Shown: positions 16,027 through 26,044, numbered from the stretch's first letter. The stretch: DNA of 64,000 nt from JBCCXL01 sp039191605 (GCA_039191605.1 JBCCXL010000013.1:124001-188000), one strand, 5' to 3'. The notes: generated by a model from the letters alone, not told the origin. A program made the numbers and translations.

Positions 16027-17262
16027 ATGGCGTCGACGTCCGTGCTGTCAGCGCAGCCCTCGGCCGAAGCTGAGGGTTCGCGGGGCGCCGCCCCGGTAAA
16101 CCCTGGCCCCTCGCCTCGGCGACGCGGGCTTCTGCGCCGTCGCTTCGGGCCACCGCCGATTCGCTCCTTCGTTCAGGTGCGCGGTCTCGGCCTGGTCTAT
16201 ATCCTGGTTTGTCTCACCGTCGGAATCGCCGCTACCAATACCGGCAACAACGCCCTCTTCTTGGTGATGGCGCTGATGCTCGGAGTCCTGGCCTTTTCCG
16301 GCTGGGCGTCACGGTGGAACGTTCGCGGTCTCGATTTTCTGCTGGAGGCTCCGCCGGAGCTCTTCGCCGGGCGCTTGGCCACTTTGCGCTTCACCGCCAA
16401 GAATCGCAGCCGCTGGCTGCCGCGCTGGCTGCTGCTGGTGCAGGCGGTGCCGGCACATTCAAGGCAGGGGCAGAGCCTGCTGCCCTTTCTGCCTCGCTCC
16501 GGTAAGGGGCAAGGGCGGCTGGAGCTGTTGCCGCGGCGCCGGGGTCTGCTGCGTATCGAGGGAGTGCGGGTGGAGAGCGCCTTCCCCTTCGGCCTCTTCG
16601 CCAAGGCGAAGCTCTTTCGCCAGCCGCTGGAGATCTTGATCTATCCGGCGATCTTCGACGCCTCTCCTCACCAGCCGCAGGCTTCCGGGCGCTGGGGAGA
16701 CGAGGAGAGTCAGCGTCGGGGCCACGGTCACGGTCTCTACCAGCTGCGGCCATACCAAGACGGGGACGACCCTCGGCGCATCCACTGGAAGCGCAGCGCC
16801 CGCACCGAGGGAGTGATCGTCAAGGATTTGGAGGACGAGCGGACCCACCGGGTTTCGATCCTGCTCGATAACGCTCTCCAGACTGGAGGTCTGCAAACTG
16901 GTGGCTTCCAGCAGGACGAGCCAAGTCCTTCCAACCCCGGTGCGGCTGCGTCCTCTGCGGCTGCGGCGTCTCATGCCCTTGCCAGCGCACTGAAGCGCTT
17001 CGAGAAGGATGAAGCCCTGCAGGAACGCTTCGAGAAGTTGGTGAGTGAGGCCGCCACGGCGGTGCTGGACTTCCTGGATCACGGCTTTGAGGTCGAGCTG
17101 GTGACCCGAGATCGTCGCTTCGCCTATGCCTCCGGCCGCGGGCACCGCTCGGCGCTGCTGGAGCATCTCGCCCTGCTGCAGCCGGAGGCCGGTGGCGGCG
17201 CGCTGCGGGCCGGGGACCCTCAGGCGCCGCGGGTACGTCTCGCCCTGGAGGGAGGTGCATGA
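16027..17262 (+). CDS. DUF58 domain membrane protein
   Basis: A 411-residue protein. Two transmembrane helices lie near residues 55-95 (GLVYILVCLTVGIAATNTGN, NALFLVMALMLGVLAFSGW). A beta region follows, then the DUF58 signature YQDGDDPRRIHWKRSARTEG near residue 240-260 and the SILLDN strand, a degenerate VWA-like fold. DUF58 proteins accompany MoxR ATPases. A 15-bp duplication at 16876-16905 encodes LQTGG-LQTGG inside a Gln/Ser/Ala-rich insertion between the DUF58 core and the C-terminus, so the insertion is probably a variable loop. The last four bases overlap the start of the transglutaminase gene (ATGA), indicating translational coupling. Confidence 0.92.
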   Translation: MASTSVLSAQPSAEAEGSRGAAPVNPGPSPRRRGLLRRRFGPPPIRSFVQVRGLGLVYILVCLTVGIAATNTGNNALFLVMALMLGVLAFSGWASRWNVRGLDFLLEAPPELFAGRLATLRFTAKNRSRWLPRWLLLVQAVPAHSRQGQSLLPFLPRSGKGQGRLELLPRRRGLLRIEGVRVESAFPFGLFAKAKLFRQPLEILIYPAIFDASPHQPQASGRWGDEESQRRGHGHGLYQLRPYQDGDDPRRIHWKRSARTEGVIVKDLEDERTHRVSILLDNALQTGGLQTGGFQQDEPSPSNPGAAASSAAAASHALASALKRFEKDEALQERFEKLVSEAATAVLDFLDHGFEVELVTRDRRFAYASGRGHRSALLEHLALLQPEAGGGALRAGDPQAPRVRLALEGGA

Positions 17263-19532
17263 GCCATCTCGAAGCGCGCTCCTCCGGGGTGATCCGCCGG
17301 TTGCTGCTGCTCGCCGCCTTGGCGCCGCTGCCGCTGCCCCTCAACGGCTCGCTGGAATGGCCGGTGCTGGTGCTCTTCTGGCTGGCGCTGGGGCTGGTGG
17401 CGAGGCGGGTGCTGCGGGCTGATTCTCGGCCCCTGAGCCCGCTGGTGATGAATCTGCTGGGGGCGGCTTATCTGCCGGTGCTGCTCTTCGATCTACGCTT
17501 CATCTTCGTCGACGGGCAGCTGGTGCGCACGGTGGTGCACATCACGCTCTTCGCGGTGGTGGTCAAGCTCCTCTCTCTGCGTCAGCGCAAGGACGTGCTG
17601 CAGACCTTCGGGGCCATCGTCTTTCTGTTCCTCGCCTCCATGGGCACCAGCGTGCATCCCACGGTGGTGCTCTACCTGCTGGTCTTCGCGGGCTTCGCCC
17701 TCGCTCTTCTGGTGCGCCTGGTGGCCCTCGCCGCCCTCGGCCCCTACGGCCGTGGAGAGGCACAGGTGGAGGAGCTGCCGATCCAGCGATTGGTGATTTC
17801 GGTGCTGCTGATCTCGGTACTGCTGGGAGTGCCCCTCTTCGTGCTCTTTCCCCGCATGCCCTCGCCCTTCGTCGGCATGCGGACGACCGGTACCGGTACC
17901 CAGATCGTCGCCGCGGGATTCACCGATCAGGTCTCGCTGGACACCATCGGGGCACAGCGATCCAATCCGGCGGTGGCGCTGCGGCTGCGCTTCGAGGACG
18001 GCGGCGGGCCGCGGGGAGACGTGCGGCTGAAGGGAGGGACCTTCGAGAGCTACCGCGGCGGCAAGTGGGTGGGCTCGCGCATCGCTCGGCCTCTGACCGC
18101 CGGCACCGACGGCATCTTCCCCTTGGTCAACCCGCTACCGACGGGGCGTTTGCAGCCTCGCCCGGAGGCCCAGCGCTGGCTGGAAGTTTTCCTGCAGCCC
18201 ACCACCTCCCGAGCTCTGCTCTTACCCCAGAGCGCGGTGCAGCTAGAGCCGCGGGTACCGCTGACGGTGATTCAGCAGGATGCCGGCGGCGCTATCTCTC
18301 TGACCTGGCCGATGAACTCCGTCTTCGCCTACCGGGTCGGCACGGCGCCGAGCTCCCAGCTGGCCTCGATCCCCCCCATCGCCGCTCTCCCGGAGCGAAT
18401 CCGCAGCCGATTGAGTCTCTCCGTGGACGACGATCCGACTCTCGATATGCGGGCCCTGAGCCCCCGGGTTGCCGCTCTAGCAGACCGGGTGGTGGCGGAG
18501 GCCGGGGCGGAGAGCTCCGCCGAGATCGCTCGGGCCCTGGAGGGGTACCTCACCCGCGAGCTGGAGTACTCCACCGAATATCTCGGCCGCCTGCGCAGCG
18601 CGCCGCTGGAAGAATTTCTCTTCGACTACCGCAAGGGGCATTGTGAGCTCTTCGCCTCCGCCATGGTGTTGATGCTGCGATCCCAGGGGGTGCCGGCACG
18701 ATTGGTGACCGGCTACCTGGGGGCAGAGCACAATCCGCTGACGGACTATTACGTGGTGCGGCAGAGCAACGCCCACGCCTGGGTCGAGGCCTGGCTCGGC
18801 CCGATGGAGTCGAGCCCGAGCTATGGCGACGGCTGGGTGACTTTCGATCCCACGCCTCCGGCGGGACGCCCCGGCAACGGCAGCCTCGGCAGCTGGAGTT
18901 TCCTGCGGCAGGCCTACGATTCCCTCATCTTCCGCTGGGATCGCTACGTTCTGACCTACGGCATGGAGGACCAGGTCGCTTCCCTGTGGCGTTTGCGCTC
19001 CTTCATTGAGCAGCTGCAGGAAACCTGGCGCCGCTGGGTGGGGTCGGGAGACGAGGGTGCGGAGGAGACGGCAGCGCAGAGGGAGGTGATGGCGGAGGGC
19101 GACGCGCCGGATGCCGCCTCTCAGGAGCAGAGTCTGAAAGAGAGCGCCCTCTACCGCTATCGCTGGGTCGCGGTGCTGCCGCTGGTGGTAGGGCTGTTGC
19201 TACTCACCCAATGGTGGCTGCGCCGCCGGCGCGGTGCGCCGGGGCTCTATGCCTACGAGGATCTGCGCCGCGCCCTGGAGCGCCGCCTTCTGCGTCGCGG
19301 AGCGGCGCCTCTGGTGGCCGGCGCGACCCCTTCCCAGGTGGCGGAGCGGGCGGCGCAGGAAGTGCCCGACGCGGCCCGGTCAGCGCATCGCGTCGTCTCC
19401 CTCTATCTCGAGGAGTCCTACGGCGGCTCCAGTCTTGACGAGGCCCGACAGCAGCAGCTGGAAGACGATCTGCGGCAGCTGCGCCAGGCCCTCGCCTCCA
19501 AGGCGCCGGCAAGCCCGCGTCGCGCCGCCTAA
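17259..19532 (+). CDS. TgpA-type transmembrane transglutaminase-like protein (DUF3488-TGc-DUF4129)
   Basis: A 757-residue protein. About six N-terminal transmembrane helices (residues 10-205, DUF3488) are followed by a periplasmic region and a transglutaminase core: catalytic Cys462 in YRKGHCELFASAM, the histidine in SNAHAWVEAW, and the aspartate in WVTFDPTPPAG. A last helix (WVAVLPLVVGLLLLTQWWL) precedes a cytoplasmic DUF4129-like tail. This is the same architecture as TgpA of Pseudomonas, an essential inner-membrane protein with transglutaminase activity. The start overlaps the DUF58 stop by 4 nt. With MoxR and DUF58 it forms the widespread MoxR-DUF58-TgpA module, whose exact role remains unclear. 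No separate VWA gene is present. Confidence 0.93.
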   Translation: MSHLEARSSGVIRRLLLLAALAPLPLPLNGSLEWPVLVLFWLALGLVARRVLRADSRPLSPLVMNLLGAAYLPVLLFDLRFIFVDGQLVRTVVHITLFAVVVKLLSLRQRKDVLQTFGAIVFLFLASMGTSVHPTVVLYLLVFAGFALALLVRLVALAALGPYGRGEAQVEELPIQRLVISVLLISVLLGVPLFVLFPRMPSPFVGMRTTGTGTQIVAAGFTDQVSLDTIGAQRSNPAVALRLRFEDGGGPRGDVRLKGGTFESYRGGKWVGSRIARPLTAGTDGIFPLVNPLPTGRLQPRPEAQRWLEVFLQPTTSRALLLPQSAVQLEPRVPLTVIQQDAGGAISLTWPMNSVFAYRVGTAPSSQLASIPPIAALPERIRSRLSLSVDDDPTLDMRALSPRVAALADRVVAEAGAESSAEIARALEGYLTRELEYSTEYLGRLRSAPLEEFLFDYRKGHCELFASAMVLMLRSQGVPARLVTGYLGAEHNPLTDYYVVRQSNAHAWVEAWLGPMESSPSYGDGWVTFDPTPPAGRPGNGSLGSWSFLRQAYDSLIFRWDRYVLTYGMEDQVASLWRLRSFIEQLQETWRRWVGSGDEGAEETAAQREVMAEGDAPDAASQEQSLKESALYRYRWVAVLPLVVGLLLLTQWWLRRRRGAPGLYAYEDLRRALERRLLRRGAAPLVAGATPSQVAERAAQEVPDAARSAHRVVSLYLEESYGGSSLDEARQQQLEDDLRQLRQALASKAPASPRRAA

Positions 19533-19692
19533 GGGGGCCAGGTCGATCACAGATTCCATGCCGCTGCAGGACGGTGCCCGTTAGTCGCGGAGATCCCTTG
19601 GGTGGCAGAGGACGTGGTAGCTTAGTCTCCGACCAGAGACCGCTGATGAAATCTCGCGAATGCCGTGATCACACACCTAGGAGACTCGCACC

Positions 19693-20181
<489 letters not shown>

Positions 20182-20297
20182 CGCCGGTTCCCTGACTTTG
20201 GTCTTCTAGCGTTGGCGGCTTGCGGAAGCCGCGAGGCTCCTGGAGACGGCTGCTGGGGGGCGGCGTTGCAGTCTGCCGCCGGTGCTCTTGTCCTAGA

Positions 20298-20321
20298 GAT
20301 CTACGACAAGTATCGTAGGTC
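20298..20321. other. Hairpin upstream of CocE-type hydrolase gene
   Basis: A 9-bp stem with one G-U pair (GATCTACGA / TCGTAGGTC) around a 6-nt loop sits 27-50 nt before the hydrolase start. Another 7-bp hairpin (GCGGCTT-GCGG-AAGCCGC) lies at 20215-20232, 34 nt after the preceding stop. Neither is followed by a U-run. Confidence 0.4.
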
Positions 20322-20347
20322 TTCGCTTCGGCGCCCGGGGGGCGGCG

Positions 20348-22516
20348 ATGCTGGATCGCCGAATCAATTTCATGGAGGCAGCGCCCGTGCATCGAGAGAC
20401 GAGTATCGCGAGTAGATCAGAGCATTTCCGGCCTTGGCGAGGCGGAGCGGGCAGCTTCGCTCACGGCCTGGTTGGGGTCGTCGCCTTGGTTCTCGTTTTG
20501 CTGCCGGGCCTAGCGCCGGAGCTGGAGGCGCAGCGGCGTCCGGGAAACCCGGAGATCGCCGAGTACGTCCGGGCGAATTACACCAAGACCGAAGTGCAGA
20601 TCCCGATGCGCGACGGCGTGCGTCTCTTCACCTCGATCTACACGCCCAATAATCGCTCTCAGCGCTACCCGATCTTGATGATGCGCACGCCCTACAGCGT
20701 GGGGCCCTACGGGGCGGACGAATACCGCTCCGCCCTCGGGCCGTCGGCGGCCTACGCCAAGGACGGCTACATCTTCGTCTACCAGGACGTGCGGGGCACT
20801 TTTCTTTCCGAAGGAACCTTCGTCAACATGCGCCCCCACAATGGGGAGAAGGCGCGAGACGAGAAGGGAGCCGGGGAGACCGACGAGAGCACCGACACCT
20901 ACGACACCATCGAGTGGCTGCTCGCCCACGTGCCCGGCCACAACGGCAAGGTGGGGCAATACGGCACCTCTTACCCGGGTTTCTACACCGCTGCCGGAGC
21001 GATCGATTCCCATCCCGCTCTGAAGGCGATCTCCCCCCAGGCCCCCATCGCCGACTGGTGGTGGGACGACATGCACCGCCACGGGGCCTTCAACCTCAAC
21101 CTCTCCTTCTCCTTTTTCTCCTCCTTTGGCGTCGCCCGACCGGAGCCGACTACGGACTGGGCGGAGCGCTTCGATTTCCCGACCCCCGACGGCTACCAAT
21201 TCTTTCTCGATCTCGGTCCGCTGAAGAACGTCAACGAGAAGTACTTCGAGGGCGAGATCGAGTTCTGGAACGAGATCATCGCTCACCCCAACCGCGACGA
21301 GTTCTGGACCTCCCGAGATCTGCTACCTCACCTCGACGGCATCGAGGCGGCGGTGCTCACCGTGGGGGGGTGGTACGACACCGAGGACCTCTACGGACCG
21401 CTGAACATCTATCGCTCCATCGAGGAAAAGAATCCCGGGATCTACAACGTTCTGGTGATGGGACCTTGGTCCCACGGCGCCTGGAACCGCAACGATGGGG
21501 ACGGATTGGGCGACGCCAGCTTCGGCTTCAAGACTTCCCTGTGGTACCGAGACAAGGTCGAGCGACCCTTCTTCCAGCACTTCCTGAAGGGGGACGGGAG
21601 CTCCGCCAAGGGCGGGGAGAGCGCCGGCTCGCGCCGCGCCTCGAGGGGGGAGGGGCGGATTGTCCGCAGCGCCTCAAAGCCCCTGGACCTGCCGGAGGCC
21701 CTGGTCTTCGAGACCGGAGCCAATCGCTGGCGCTTCCTCGACGCCTGGCCGCCGCCGGAAGCGGAGACCCGCTCCCTCTATCTCCATACCGAAGGGGGGC
21801 TCTCCTTCAGCTCGCCGGCAACGGCCCACCTTGGAGCTGAGGGTGTAGGGCCGGTGGACGATGAGTTTCGCTCCGAGGCCTTCACCAGCTGGGTGAGTGA
21901 TCCCCAGAAGCCGGTGCCCTACACCACCGAGATTCGCACCCGTTGGTCGCGGGAGTACATGACCGCCGATCAGCGTTTCGCCTCTCGCCGGCCGGACGTG
22001 CTGGTGTTCACCTCCGAGCCCCTGAAGCAGGATCTGACCATCGCCGGCCCGCTGGAGGCGAAGCTCTTCGTCTCCACCAGCGCCCAGGACGCCGATTGGG
22101 TGGTGAAGGTGATCGACTTCTACCCGGACGCTCCCACCGCCGATCGCCCCCCTTGGGCCCAATCCCGCGGGGAAGATGGGGAGGTAGTGGAGCGTGGCGG
22201 CCTCCAGCAGATGGTGCGAGGAGAGATCTTTCGCGGCCGCTTCCGCGAGAGCTACGCCGAACCCAAGCCCTTCGAGCCCGGAGCCGTCACCGAGGTCAAC
22301 TTCCGGCTTCACGACGTGCTGCATACCTTCAAGCGCGGGCACCGGGTGATGGTGCAGGTGCAGAGCTCGTGGTTCCCCTACATCGATCGCAATCCTCAGA
22401 GCTGGGTGCCGAATATCTTCGAGGCGGAGGAAGAAGACTTCGTTCGTGCCATCCATCGCGTCTATCACTCGGAGCAATATCCCACTCGAATCGAAGTGGG
22501 AGTGCTCGACGACTAG
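20348..22516 (+). CDS. CocE/NonD-family serine hydrolase (peptidase S15 fold), exported
   Basis: A 722-residue protein. After an N-terminal region with the hydrophobic signal FAHGLVGVVALVLVLLPGLAP and an ELEAQ cleavage area, it has an alpha/beta-hydrolase: EVQIPMRDGVRLFTSIYTP, QDVRGTFLSEG, the nucleophile in GQYGTSYPGF, the acid in TVGGWYDTEDLYG and the histidine in MGPWSHGAWNR. A C-terminal jelly-roll domain follows (PDVLVFTSEPLKQDLTIAGP, HRVMVQVQSSWFPYIDRNP). These features define the X-Pro dipeptidyl-peptidase/CocE family, which includes acyl-peptidases, cocaine esterases and glutaryl-7-ACA acylases. The substrate is unknown. ATG at 20348 follows GGGGGGCGG; ATG at 20372 is an alternative. 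The signal peptide indicates action in the periplasm or outside. Confidence 0.93.
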   Translation: MLDRRINFMEAAPVHRETSIASRSEHFRPWRGGAGSFAHGLVGVVALVLVLLPGLAPELEAQRRPGNPEIAEYVRANYTKTEVQIPMRDGVRLFTSIYTPNNRSQRYPILMMRTPYSVGPYGADEYRSALGPSAAYAKDGYIFVYQDVRGTFLSEGTFVNMRPHNGEKARDEKGAGETDESTDTYDTIEWLLAHVPGHNGKVGQYGTSYPGFYTAAGAIDSHPALKAISPQAPIADWWWDDMHRHGAFNLNLSFSFFSSFGVARPEPTTDWAERFDFPTPDGYQFFLDLGPLKNVNEKYFEGEIEFWNEIIAHPNRDEFWTSRDLLPHLDGIEAAVLTVGGWYDTEDLYGPLNIYRSIEEKNPGIYNVLVMGPWSHGAWNRNDGDGLGDASFGFKTSLWYRDKVERPFFQHFLKGDGSSAKGGESAGSRRASRGEGRIVRSASKPLDLPEALVFETGANRWRFLDAWPPPEAETRSLYLHTEGGLSFSSPATAHLGAEGVGPVDDEFRSEAFTSWVSDPQKPVPYTTEIRTRWSREYMTADQRFASRRPDVLVFTSEPLKQDLTIAGPLEAKLFVSTSAQDADWVVKVIDFYPDAPTADRPPWAQSRGEDGEVVERGGLQQMVRGEIFRGRFRESYAEPKPFEPGAVTEVNFRLHDVLHTFKRGHRVMVQVQSSWFPYIDRNPQSWVPNIFEAEEEDFVRAIHRVYHSEQYPTRIEVGVLDD

Positions 22517-22752
22517 GGCTCTTGGGGGTCTGCTGCGGCTCGCTCTCTCTTTCTTCTTCCTAGACGCCTCTTTTCTAAGCTCTCTCGATGTCTGGGTCGC
22601 CCCTCGAATTCGGGGCTTGGCCGAGCTTCTGGGTTCGTCCCTAGTCCTGGTTCTGGCCCTAATCCGTAGCCTGTAGCCCTGTCTCTGGGTTTCCTCTTTG
22701 AGGCCCAGTTTCAGGGCGCTGCCCATCTCTAGAGTCCGCTCTGGGAGAGGAT

Positions 22753-22793
22753 GTGGAGTTTATGGGTGGGAGTTTATGGGTGGGAGTTTATGA
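22753..22793. repeat. 14-bp tandem repeat, three units
   Basis: One 13-bp and two 14-bp units of (G)TGGGAGTTTATGG lie side by side, just upstream of the extended -10 promoter at 22803-22811. Confidence 0.85.
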
Positions 22794-22802
22794 GACTTTC
22801 TA

Positions 22803-22811
22803 TGCTATAAT
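22803..22811 (+). promoter_or_regulatory. Extended -10 promoter of the sugar dehydrogenase-type gene
   Basis: TGCTATAAT combines the TGn extension with a perfect TATAAT hexamer (22806-22811). No good -35 box is present, as is usual for extended -10 promoters. Transcription would start near 22818, giving a leader of about 80 nt that contains a 13-bp duplication. The rest of the 22517-22895 gap is T-rich on the plus strand after the hydrolase stop and shows no clear terminator. Confidence 0.65.
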
Positions 22812-22834
22812 GACATAGATTGATCCCTCCTGAA

Positions 22835-22860
22835 CTGTGCTCTAAGACTGTGCTTTAAGA
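22835..22860. repeat. 13-bp duplication in a 5-prime leader
   Basis: CTGTGCTCTAAGA is followed directly by CTGTGCTTTAAGA, 36 nt before the start codon. Confidence 0.8.
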
Positions 22861-22895
22861 CCTTGCCCTTTGGTAGGGCGGAAAGAGGTTTACCG

Positions 22896-24623
22896 ATGAG
22901 AGGAAAACCAGCGATGAGGCTTGCATTGGCTCATGCTCTGACTCTAGGTCGGTGGCAAGAGGGTGCCAGAGCCTGTCTTGCTGGCGCAGAGCGGACGGCC
23001 GCTGCTCACAGTCCGGGTCGCTCCCTCGCCCTGAGTTGCTTCCTTTGTGCTGTCCTTTTCGTGTTCTGTTTTCTGGCAGTGGCGACGCAGACGCAGGCGG
23101 CGGTGCAGCTGACCTCTCTGGTGAGCCAGCTGGAGAACCCCACCGATGGAGCTCACGCCGGGGATCAGCGCCTCTTTATCGCTCAGCGCGGCGGGCAGAT
23201 CTTGATCTACGACGGTTTGGTGACCCTGCCGACGCCTTTCCTGGACATCTCGGACCGGGTGAGCATCGAGGGGGTGGAAGGCCTTCTGGGCATCACCTTC
23301 CATCCCCAATACCAGAGCAACGGCTGGTTCTTTGTCACCTACGTCGATCAGGCTCGGCGGACGGTCTTGGCTCGCTTCTCCGTCGATGCGGACAACCCGA
23401 ATCGGGCCCTTTCGGATTCCGAGGCGGTGCTACTGCGAGTCGAGAAGCCCATTCCTCAGCATCACGGTGGGCAGGTGAAATTCGGCCCTGACGGCATGCT
23501 GTGGTGGTCTACCGGTGACGGTGGCGGCCTGGGGGAGCCCTCCTGCGCCGCCAGCGATCCGGCCTCTCTGAACGGCAAGATCCTGCGCCTTGACGTCGAT
23601 CGCGGTGCGGATCAGGAGCCCTATTACACGGTGCCGGTGGACAACCCTCATCTCGGGGATGAGGCCACGGAGGACGAGATCTGGGCTCGGGGCCTGCGCA
23701 ACCCGTGGCGCTTCGCCTTTGATTTCGACAGCGGGGATCTGTGGATCGCTGACGTCGGAGAGGATGAGCGGGAGGAGGTGAACCGAGTGTCCGGGGCGGC
23801 GGTGGCTTCGAGCCCGGGGCTGGATTTCGGCTGGAAGATGATGGAGGGGACCCTGTGCACCAACAATCCCGCCGGCTGCGCCCACGAGGTCCCCAACTGT
23901 CATGACCAGAGCTATTGGCGCCCGCTCTTGGAATACGACCACAGAGCGGGGGATTGCTCCATTACCGGGGGCCTGGTGTATCGCGGTGACGCCCTGCCTA
24001 CCCTCGCCGGGCGCTACGTCTTCGGCGACTATTGCTCCGGCCGAATCTGGGCGATGACCGAGGTGGACGGAGCCTGGGGACGGGAGCTCATCGCCCAGGC
24101 TCCGGGGAACCTCACGGCCTTTGCCGAAGATATCGATGGTGAGCTCTACGCCCTCGTCGGCGACGGTCTCTATCGTCTGGAGGAGGGAGTGGGGGAGCCC
24201 CTGGAAACCTGCATTCCGGGGCCGACGACGCTCTGTCTCGAGGGCGGACGCTTCCGGGTCGAGCTCACCTGGCGCACTCGGGCCGGCGCCGAGGGATCGG
24301 GGCAGGCCCAGCAGCTCACCGACGAGACCGGCTACTTCTGGTTCTTCAACGCCGAGAACGCGGAGGTGTTGGTGAAGGTGAAGGACGCCTGCGTCGATCC
24401 CTTCCAGCATTTCTGGGTCTTTGCCTCGGGTCTCACCAACGTCGAGGTGGACCTGGTGGTCACCGATACCGTCGCCGAGAGCGTGCGGCGGTGGAGCAAC
24501 CCCCTCGGCCAGGCCTTCGTCTCGGTCCAGGAGACCGAGGCTTTCGCCACCTGCGATGCATCCCTCGCCGCCCCGGGAGATCTCTCGGGAGCTGGGGCGG
24601 GTTCCGCTTCCGGCGAAGGATAG
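22896..24623 (+). CDS. PQQ-dependent sugar dehydrogenase-type (GSDH/HHIP-like) beta-propeller, exported
   Basis: A 575-residue protein from ATG 22896, 7 nt after AAGAGG (22883-22888); a TTG at 22863 is in frame but less likely. A long basic N-region leads into the signal helix LSCFLCAVLFVFCFLAVATQTQA. The propeller has the family blocks LFIAQRGGQILIYDG, GLLGITFHPQYQSNGWFFV, the histidine pair in PIPQHHGGQVKFGPDGMLW, TGDGGG, LNGKILRLDVDRG, GLRNPWRFAFDF and DYCSGRIWAM. These match soluble glucose/sorbosone dehydrogenases that use PQQ. The C-terminal about 130 residues form an extra beta domain (RFRVELTWRTRAGAEGSG, FWVFASGLTNVEVDLVVTD) found in many secreted acidobacterial proteins. Activity on a given sugar cannot be claimed. 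Confidence 0.9.
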   Translation: MRGKPAMRLALAHALTLGRWQEGARACLAGAERTAAAHSPGRSLALSCFLCAVLFVFCFLAVATQTQAAVQLTSLVSQLENPTDGAHAGDQRLFIAQRGGQILIYDGLVTLPTPFLDISDRVSIEGVEGLLGITFHPQYQSNGWFFVTYVDQARRTVLARFSVDADNPNRALSDSEAVLLRVEKPIPQHHGGQVKFGPDGMLWWSTGDGGGLGEPSCAASDPASLNGKILRLDVDRGADQEPYYTVPVDNPHLGDEATEDEIWARGLRNPWRFAFDFDSGDLWIADVGEDEREEVNRVSGAAVASSPGLDFGWKMMEGTLCTNNPAGCAHEVPNCHDQSYWRPLLEYDHRAGDCSITGGLVYRGDALPTLAGRYVFGDYCSGRIWAMTEVDGAWGRELIAQAPGNLTAFAEDIDGELYALVGDGLYRLEEGVGEPLETCIPGPTTLCLEGGRFRVELTWRTRAGAEGSGQAQQLTDETGYFWFFNAENAEVLVKVKDACVDPFQHFWVFASGLTNVEVDLVVTDTVAESVRRWSNPLGQAFVSVQETEAFATCDASLAAPGDLSGAGAGSASGEG

Positions 24624-24963
24624 GGGCCATCGTGAGAGTCTCCGAGGGAGCCGCCGGGAGAGCGCTGAAGACGGCCGGTGGTGGGGCTTCTAGGGCCCGC
24701 GAGCGCTGATTGACGCTCGTTCTGGGCTGGTGATAGCCTGAATCAGATCAAGGGCTTGCACGTCGTTGAAGGTCTCGAGGCGCGGCGAGGAATCCGCCGC
24801 GCTTTTGGAAGCGAAGAAGCGAAGTGAGGGCTCTGGATGATGACCACCCCCCGACGACGTTCCGGCGCCCCCGGAGCCCCGAGGGAACCAGGGCCCCTTC
24901 CACGCCAGGATCGCCTCGACTTCAGGGGCGTCTACAGGAGCCGGAACGGCAGTAGGACACACG
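24624..24963. other. Gap between dehydrogenase and FHA-GGDEF genes
   Basis: A 340-nt gene-free stretch. It contains a small CGAGCG/CGCTCG hairpin (24700-24719) soon after the upstream gene. A TTGACG (24710-24715) could serve as a -35 box, followed 16 nt later by a poor -10 (GATAGC at 24732). I see nothing else. Confidence 0.45.
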
Positions 24964-25956
24964 GTGAAGCGACGCGCGGCGGATCCATCGACGGACAGCA
25001 TCGACCTCGGTCTGATGCAGGACAGCGGCCTCACCCAGACCTATGAGGCGGTGGATGGCGCGCCGCGCCGTGAGATCGAGGCGAACATCATTTTGATCGC
25101 CCATCCCGACGGCAAGCGGCTGGGAACCCGCTATCGCCTGACCCCGGGCTCGGTGCTCGAGGTGGGGCGCTCCACGGACGTGGAGATCAGCATGCCCGAG
25201 GTGCTCTCCATCAGTCGCCGCCACGCCCGGCTCCATCACATGGGCCCTTCGGTGACGGTGGAGGATCTCGGCTCCACCAACGGCACCTACGTCAACGGGC
25301 AGCTGGTGAAGGGAGCGCAGACCCTGAAGAGCGGCCACCGCTTCCAGGTCGCCGGGGTGCACTTCAAATTCCTTCATGAGCAGGACGTAGAGCACGCCTA
25401 TTACGAGGCGATCTACGACCTGGTGACTCGAGACGGCCTGACGGATATCTACAACAAGCGCAAATACGATGAAGAGGTGCCGCGGGAGTTCTCCCGGGCG
25501 CAGCGCCACGAGCGCCCCCTTTCGCTGATGATTCTCGATCTCGATGAGTTCAAGGACGTCAACGATACCCACGGTCATCTCTGCGGTGATTTCGTGCTCA
25601 AGGCGGTGACTCTGGCGATCAAGGACTGCCTGCGGCCGGAGCAGATCTTCGCCCGGGTGGGAGGCGATGAATTCGTCATCCTCTCCCCGGAGACGGATTC
25701 CGGCAGCGCCGCGGTGTTGGCGGAGAAGCTGCGAGATACCATCGCCACCTTGGCGATTCGCTATGCCGATACCTCGGTGCACGTCACCAGCTCCTTCGGC
25801 ATTGCCGAGCTGTCTGTGGACATGCATTCGCCGGAAGATCTCTACGAGGCCGCGGACCGCGCTCTCTACCGCTCCAAGGGAGAAGGACGCAATCGGGTGG
25901 CGATCTACGCCGGAGGGGGCTCTTCCTCCTCCACCCACCCCATCGCTGGAGCCTAA
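24964..25956 (+). CDS. Diguanylate cyclase with N-terminal FHA domain
   Basis: A 330-residue soluble protein with a GTG start at 24964; ATG at codon 18 is an alternative. Residues about 40-137 are an FHA phosphothreonine-recognition domain: LEVGRSTDVEIS, SISRRHARLH, LGSTNGTYVNG. Residues about 152-318 are GGDEF: DGLTDIYNKRKYD, MILDLDEFKDVNDTHGH, and the intact active-site GGDEF (233-237). The cyclase makes c-di-GMP from two GTP. The inhibitory I-site, normally RxxD five residues before GGDEF, reads RPEQ (224-227), so product inhibition may be lost or weakened. The FHA domain suggests control by a Ser/Thr kinase. A Ser-rich tail ends the protein. recN follows 127 nt later. Confidence 0.95.
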   Translation: MKRRAADPSTDSIDLGLMQDSGLTQTYEAVDGAPRREIEANIILIAHPDGKRLGTRYRLTPGSVLEVGRSTDVEISMPEVLSISRRHARLHHMGPSVTVEDLGSTNGTYVNGQLVKGAQTLKSGHRFQVAGVHFKFLHEQDVEHAYYEAIYDLVTRDGLTDIYNKRKYDEEVPREFSRAQRHERPLSLMILDLDEFKDVNDTHGHLCGDFVLKAVTLAIKDCLRPEQIFARVGGDEFVILSPETDSGSAAVLAEKLRDTIATLAIRYADTSVHVTSSFGIAELSVDMHSPEDLYEAADRALYRSKGEGRNRVAIYAGGGSSSSTHPIAGA

Positions 25957-25992
25957 AGTTGCGCTCCGCGACCCTGCTTCCCTCTCTTCCCT

Positions 25993-26044
25993 AGCACTCC
26001 TTCCCAGCACTCTTCCCGAGCGCTTTTCCCGAGCGCTCTTTCCT
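25993..26044. repeat. 13-bp tandem repeat, four units
   Basis: Four 13-bp units start at 25993, 26006, 26019 and 26032 (from AGCACTCCTTCCC to AGCGCTCTTTCCT). They fill the gap before recN and end 39 nt before its start codon. Confidence 0.88.
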
